This document shows, one piece after another, positions 62,644 through 64,000 of a stretch of DNA of 64,000 bases. Where the stretch lies: NCBI RefSeq assembly GCF_014641715.1, contig NZ_BMIG01000006.1, positions 186,001 through 250,000 on the forward strand. The letters run 5' to 3'. The stretch's first letter is position 1, and each line of letters begins with the position of its first letter. The stretch comes from Polaromonas eurypsychrophila (GTDB lineage Bacteria > Pseudomonadota > Gammaproteobacteria > Burkholderiales > Burkholderiaceae_C). The notes beneath the pieces are model-generated. The model made no database searches, was not told where the DNA came from, and saw only the letters and a program-made list of their open reading frames with translations. The position numbers were made by a program, and so were the translations under genes.

Positions 62644-64000
62644 CTACTTCCCAATTAACTCCGGATCATGGGGGTGCGCTGGCGGTGTTTCGACCGCGAC
62701 GGCGGTTTTCGCACCTGGCACCTTGCTTCGCGCAAACAGCGAATACATCACCGGTACGACGAACACGGTGAGCATCGTGCCCAGCGACATGCCGCCCACA
62801 ATCACCCAGCCAATTTGCTGGCGGCTTTCGGCGCCGGCGCCGCTGGCCAGCGCCAGCGGCAAGGCGCCCAGCACCATGGCCCCGGTGGTCATCATGATGG
62901 GGCGCAGACGCTGCGACGACGCCTTGACCAGCGCATCGACCATGTCCATGCCGTGCTCACGCAGCTGGTTGGTGAACTCGACGATCAGGATGCCGTGTTT
63001 GGTGATCAGTCCCACCAGCGTGATCAGTCCGATCTGCGAATAGACATTGAGCGAGCCACCCGACCACTTCAGCGCAAGCAGCGCGCCTATCATGGACAAC
63101 GGCACGGCCAGCATGATCACCAGCGGATCAACAAAACTTTCAAACTGCGCGGCCAGCACCAGGAAAATGAACACCAGCGACAGCACAAAAACAATCGCCA
63201 GTGCGCCCTGGGAATTGCGGAACTCGCGCGAGGTGCCGTTGAGGTCGGTGGTGTAACCGGGTTTGAGCACCCTGGCCGCCGCCTGGTTCATGTAGACAAG
63301 CGCTTCGCCCAGCGAGTAGTCGGGCGACAGGTTGGCAGAGATCGTGACCGAACGGCGTTGCCCGAAATGGTTCAGTTCACGCGGACTGACGGTTTCGCTG
63401 ACCTTGACCAGCGCCGACAGCGGGATCACCGTGTCGTTGCGGCCGCGCACGTAAATGCTGTCGATCGCCTCGGGCGTGCTGCGCCCGGAAGACTGGATCT
63501 GCACGATCACGTCGTACTGCTCGGCCTCACGCTTGTAACGCGTGACATTACGGCCCCCCAGCATGGTTTCGACCGCGCGCGCCACCACATCCACCGGCAC
63601 GCCCAGATCGGCGGCGCGGGTGCGGTCAATGTCGATGCGCAGTTCGGGCTTGTTCAGGCGCAGGTCCACGTCGGGCTGCAGGATGCCGGGCTGCTTGGCG
63701 ATTTCTTCAAGCATCTGGCGCACCACCTGGTTCAGGTTCTGGTAGCTGTCCGAAGTTTGGATAACGAAGTTGACCGGCCGATCGCGAAAGCCTTGGCCCA
63801 GCGACGGCGGCGTGATCGGAAAAGCAGTCACGCCCGGCAGTGCGGCCATCTTGGGCCCGAGTTCACGGGCAATGTCGATGGTGCTGCGCTTGCGCTCCTC
63901 CCAGTCCACCGTGCGGTAGGTGACATTGCCCTGCGACACCGACGGATTGCCGACGTTGGCAAAGATTCGGTCGAACTCGGGGTATTGCTGGCCCAGCTTC
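62644..64000 (-). CDS. RND efflux permease, C-terminal part (5' end outside window)
   Basis: About 452 C-terminal residues are visible and the frame is open to the window edge. HAE1-type RND transporter: periplasmic porter segment (LRIDIDRTRAADLGVPVDVV; VIPLSALVKVSE) and the membrane domain with LVFIFLVLAAQFESFVDPLV, LIMLAVPLSMIGALLAL-like helices, GLITKHGILIVEF and the RPIMMTTGAMVLGALPLAL signature. It exports drugs or other hydrophobic compounds with an adaptor and outer membrane channel. Partner genes, if linked, lie beyond the window. Confidence 0.93.
   Translation of the reverse strand, partial: KLGQQYPEFDRIFANVGNPSVSQGNVTYRTVDWEERKRSTIDIARELGPKMAALPGVTAFPITPPSLGQGFRDRPVNFVIQTSDSYQNLNQVVRQMLEEIAKQPGILQPDVDLRLNKPELRIDIDRTRAADLGVPVDVVARAVETMLGGRNVTRYKREAEQYDVIVQIQSSGRSTPEAIDSIYVRGRNDTVIPLSALVKVSETVSPRELNHFGQRRSVTISANLSPDYSLGEALVYMNQAAARVLKPGYTTDLNGTSREFRNSQGALAIVFVLSLVFIFLVLAAQFESFVDPLVIMLAVPLSMIGALLALKWSGGSLNVYSQIGLITLVGLITKHGILIVEFTNQLREHGMDMVDALVKASSQRLRPIMMTTGAMVLGALPLALASGAGAESRQQIGWVIVGGMSLGTMLTVFVVPVMYSLFARSKVPGAKTAVAVETPPAHPHDPELIGK

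Overview
The window is about 60 percent GC chromosomal DNA of a betaproteobacterium of the Comamonadaceae (Polaromonas/Rhodoferax-like). The reasons are gene content and order (aat-bpt; ilvBHC plus pssA and two leuA genes; glnB-nadE; ppa/hppA; sulfate assimilation cluster) and two dispersed non-coding repeat families that I associate with this family from memory. Nearly all of it is ordinary housekeeping and metabolism, with one clear accessory island.

Layout: 1-5.6 kb holds the 3' end of a UvrA-like gene, a periplasmic sulfate-binding protein, YggX, MnmC and a response regulator. 5.8-11.9 kb is one sulfur operon (TauE/SafE exporter, cysI, DUF934 protein, cysH, cysD, cysN). 12-16.3 kb holds ferredoxin FdxA, a ferredoxin-NADP reductase, thiD, a dihaem cytochrome c and a sorbosone-dehydrogenase-like lipoprotein. 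16.6-21.9 kb is a 5.3-kb integrative element in the 3' end of tRNA-Asn. It carries a HicA-HicB-SecB-like toxin-antitoxin-chaperone module, a small protein made of four 23-residue repeats, a ribbon-helix-helix-like protein, a rolling-circle-type Rep protein, two small ORFs and a large serine recombinase. 22-25.7 kb holds aat, bpt, an IclR regulator and pbpG. 25.9-34 kb is branched-chain amino acid synthesis: two tandem 2-isopropylmalate synthases of different types (the upstream one behind a leucine-rich leader peptide and attenuator), pssA, ilvC, ilvH and ilvB. 34.2-40 kb holds a sigma factor with DUF3619 and DUF3106 partners, RDD protein, dgkA, LOG protein, glnB and nadE. 40-44 kb holds a FemAB-like acyltransferase, a wax-ester-synthase pseudogene, a lipase-like hydrolase and formaldehyde dehydrogenase. 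44.3-47.4 kb pairs soluble and membrane pyrophosphatases. 47.4-59.2 kb is a catabolic and stress mix (IlvD/Edd dehydratase, RraA-like protein, TctC binding protein, TetR with two matched operators, beta-lactamase-like hydrolase, phospholipase D lipoprotein, peroxiredoxin, aldehyde dehydrogenase, SDR, BLUF photoreceptor). 59.3-62.4 kb is moaA-mobA-moeA, and the window ends inside an RND efflux permease gene.

Two things stand out. First, the tRNA-Asn element: its ends can be predicted from a TGGCTCC direct repeat, and its cargo is a chaperone-dependent toxin-antitoxin module with a tandem-repeat protein as possible fourth gene. Second, a short TAGC-type palindromic repeat occurs about ten times. 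Six copies lie in or at the edge of genes: inside cysN, nadE, the FemAB-like gene and moeA in frame, and supplying the C-terminus of a response regulator and the apparent start codon of an RDD protein. The FemAB-like gene also carries part of the second, GC-rich repeat in frame.

All assignments are from reading the sequence and remembered family knowledge; no database search was run.
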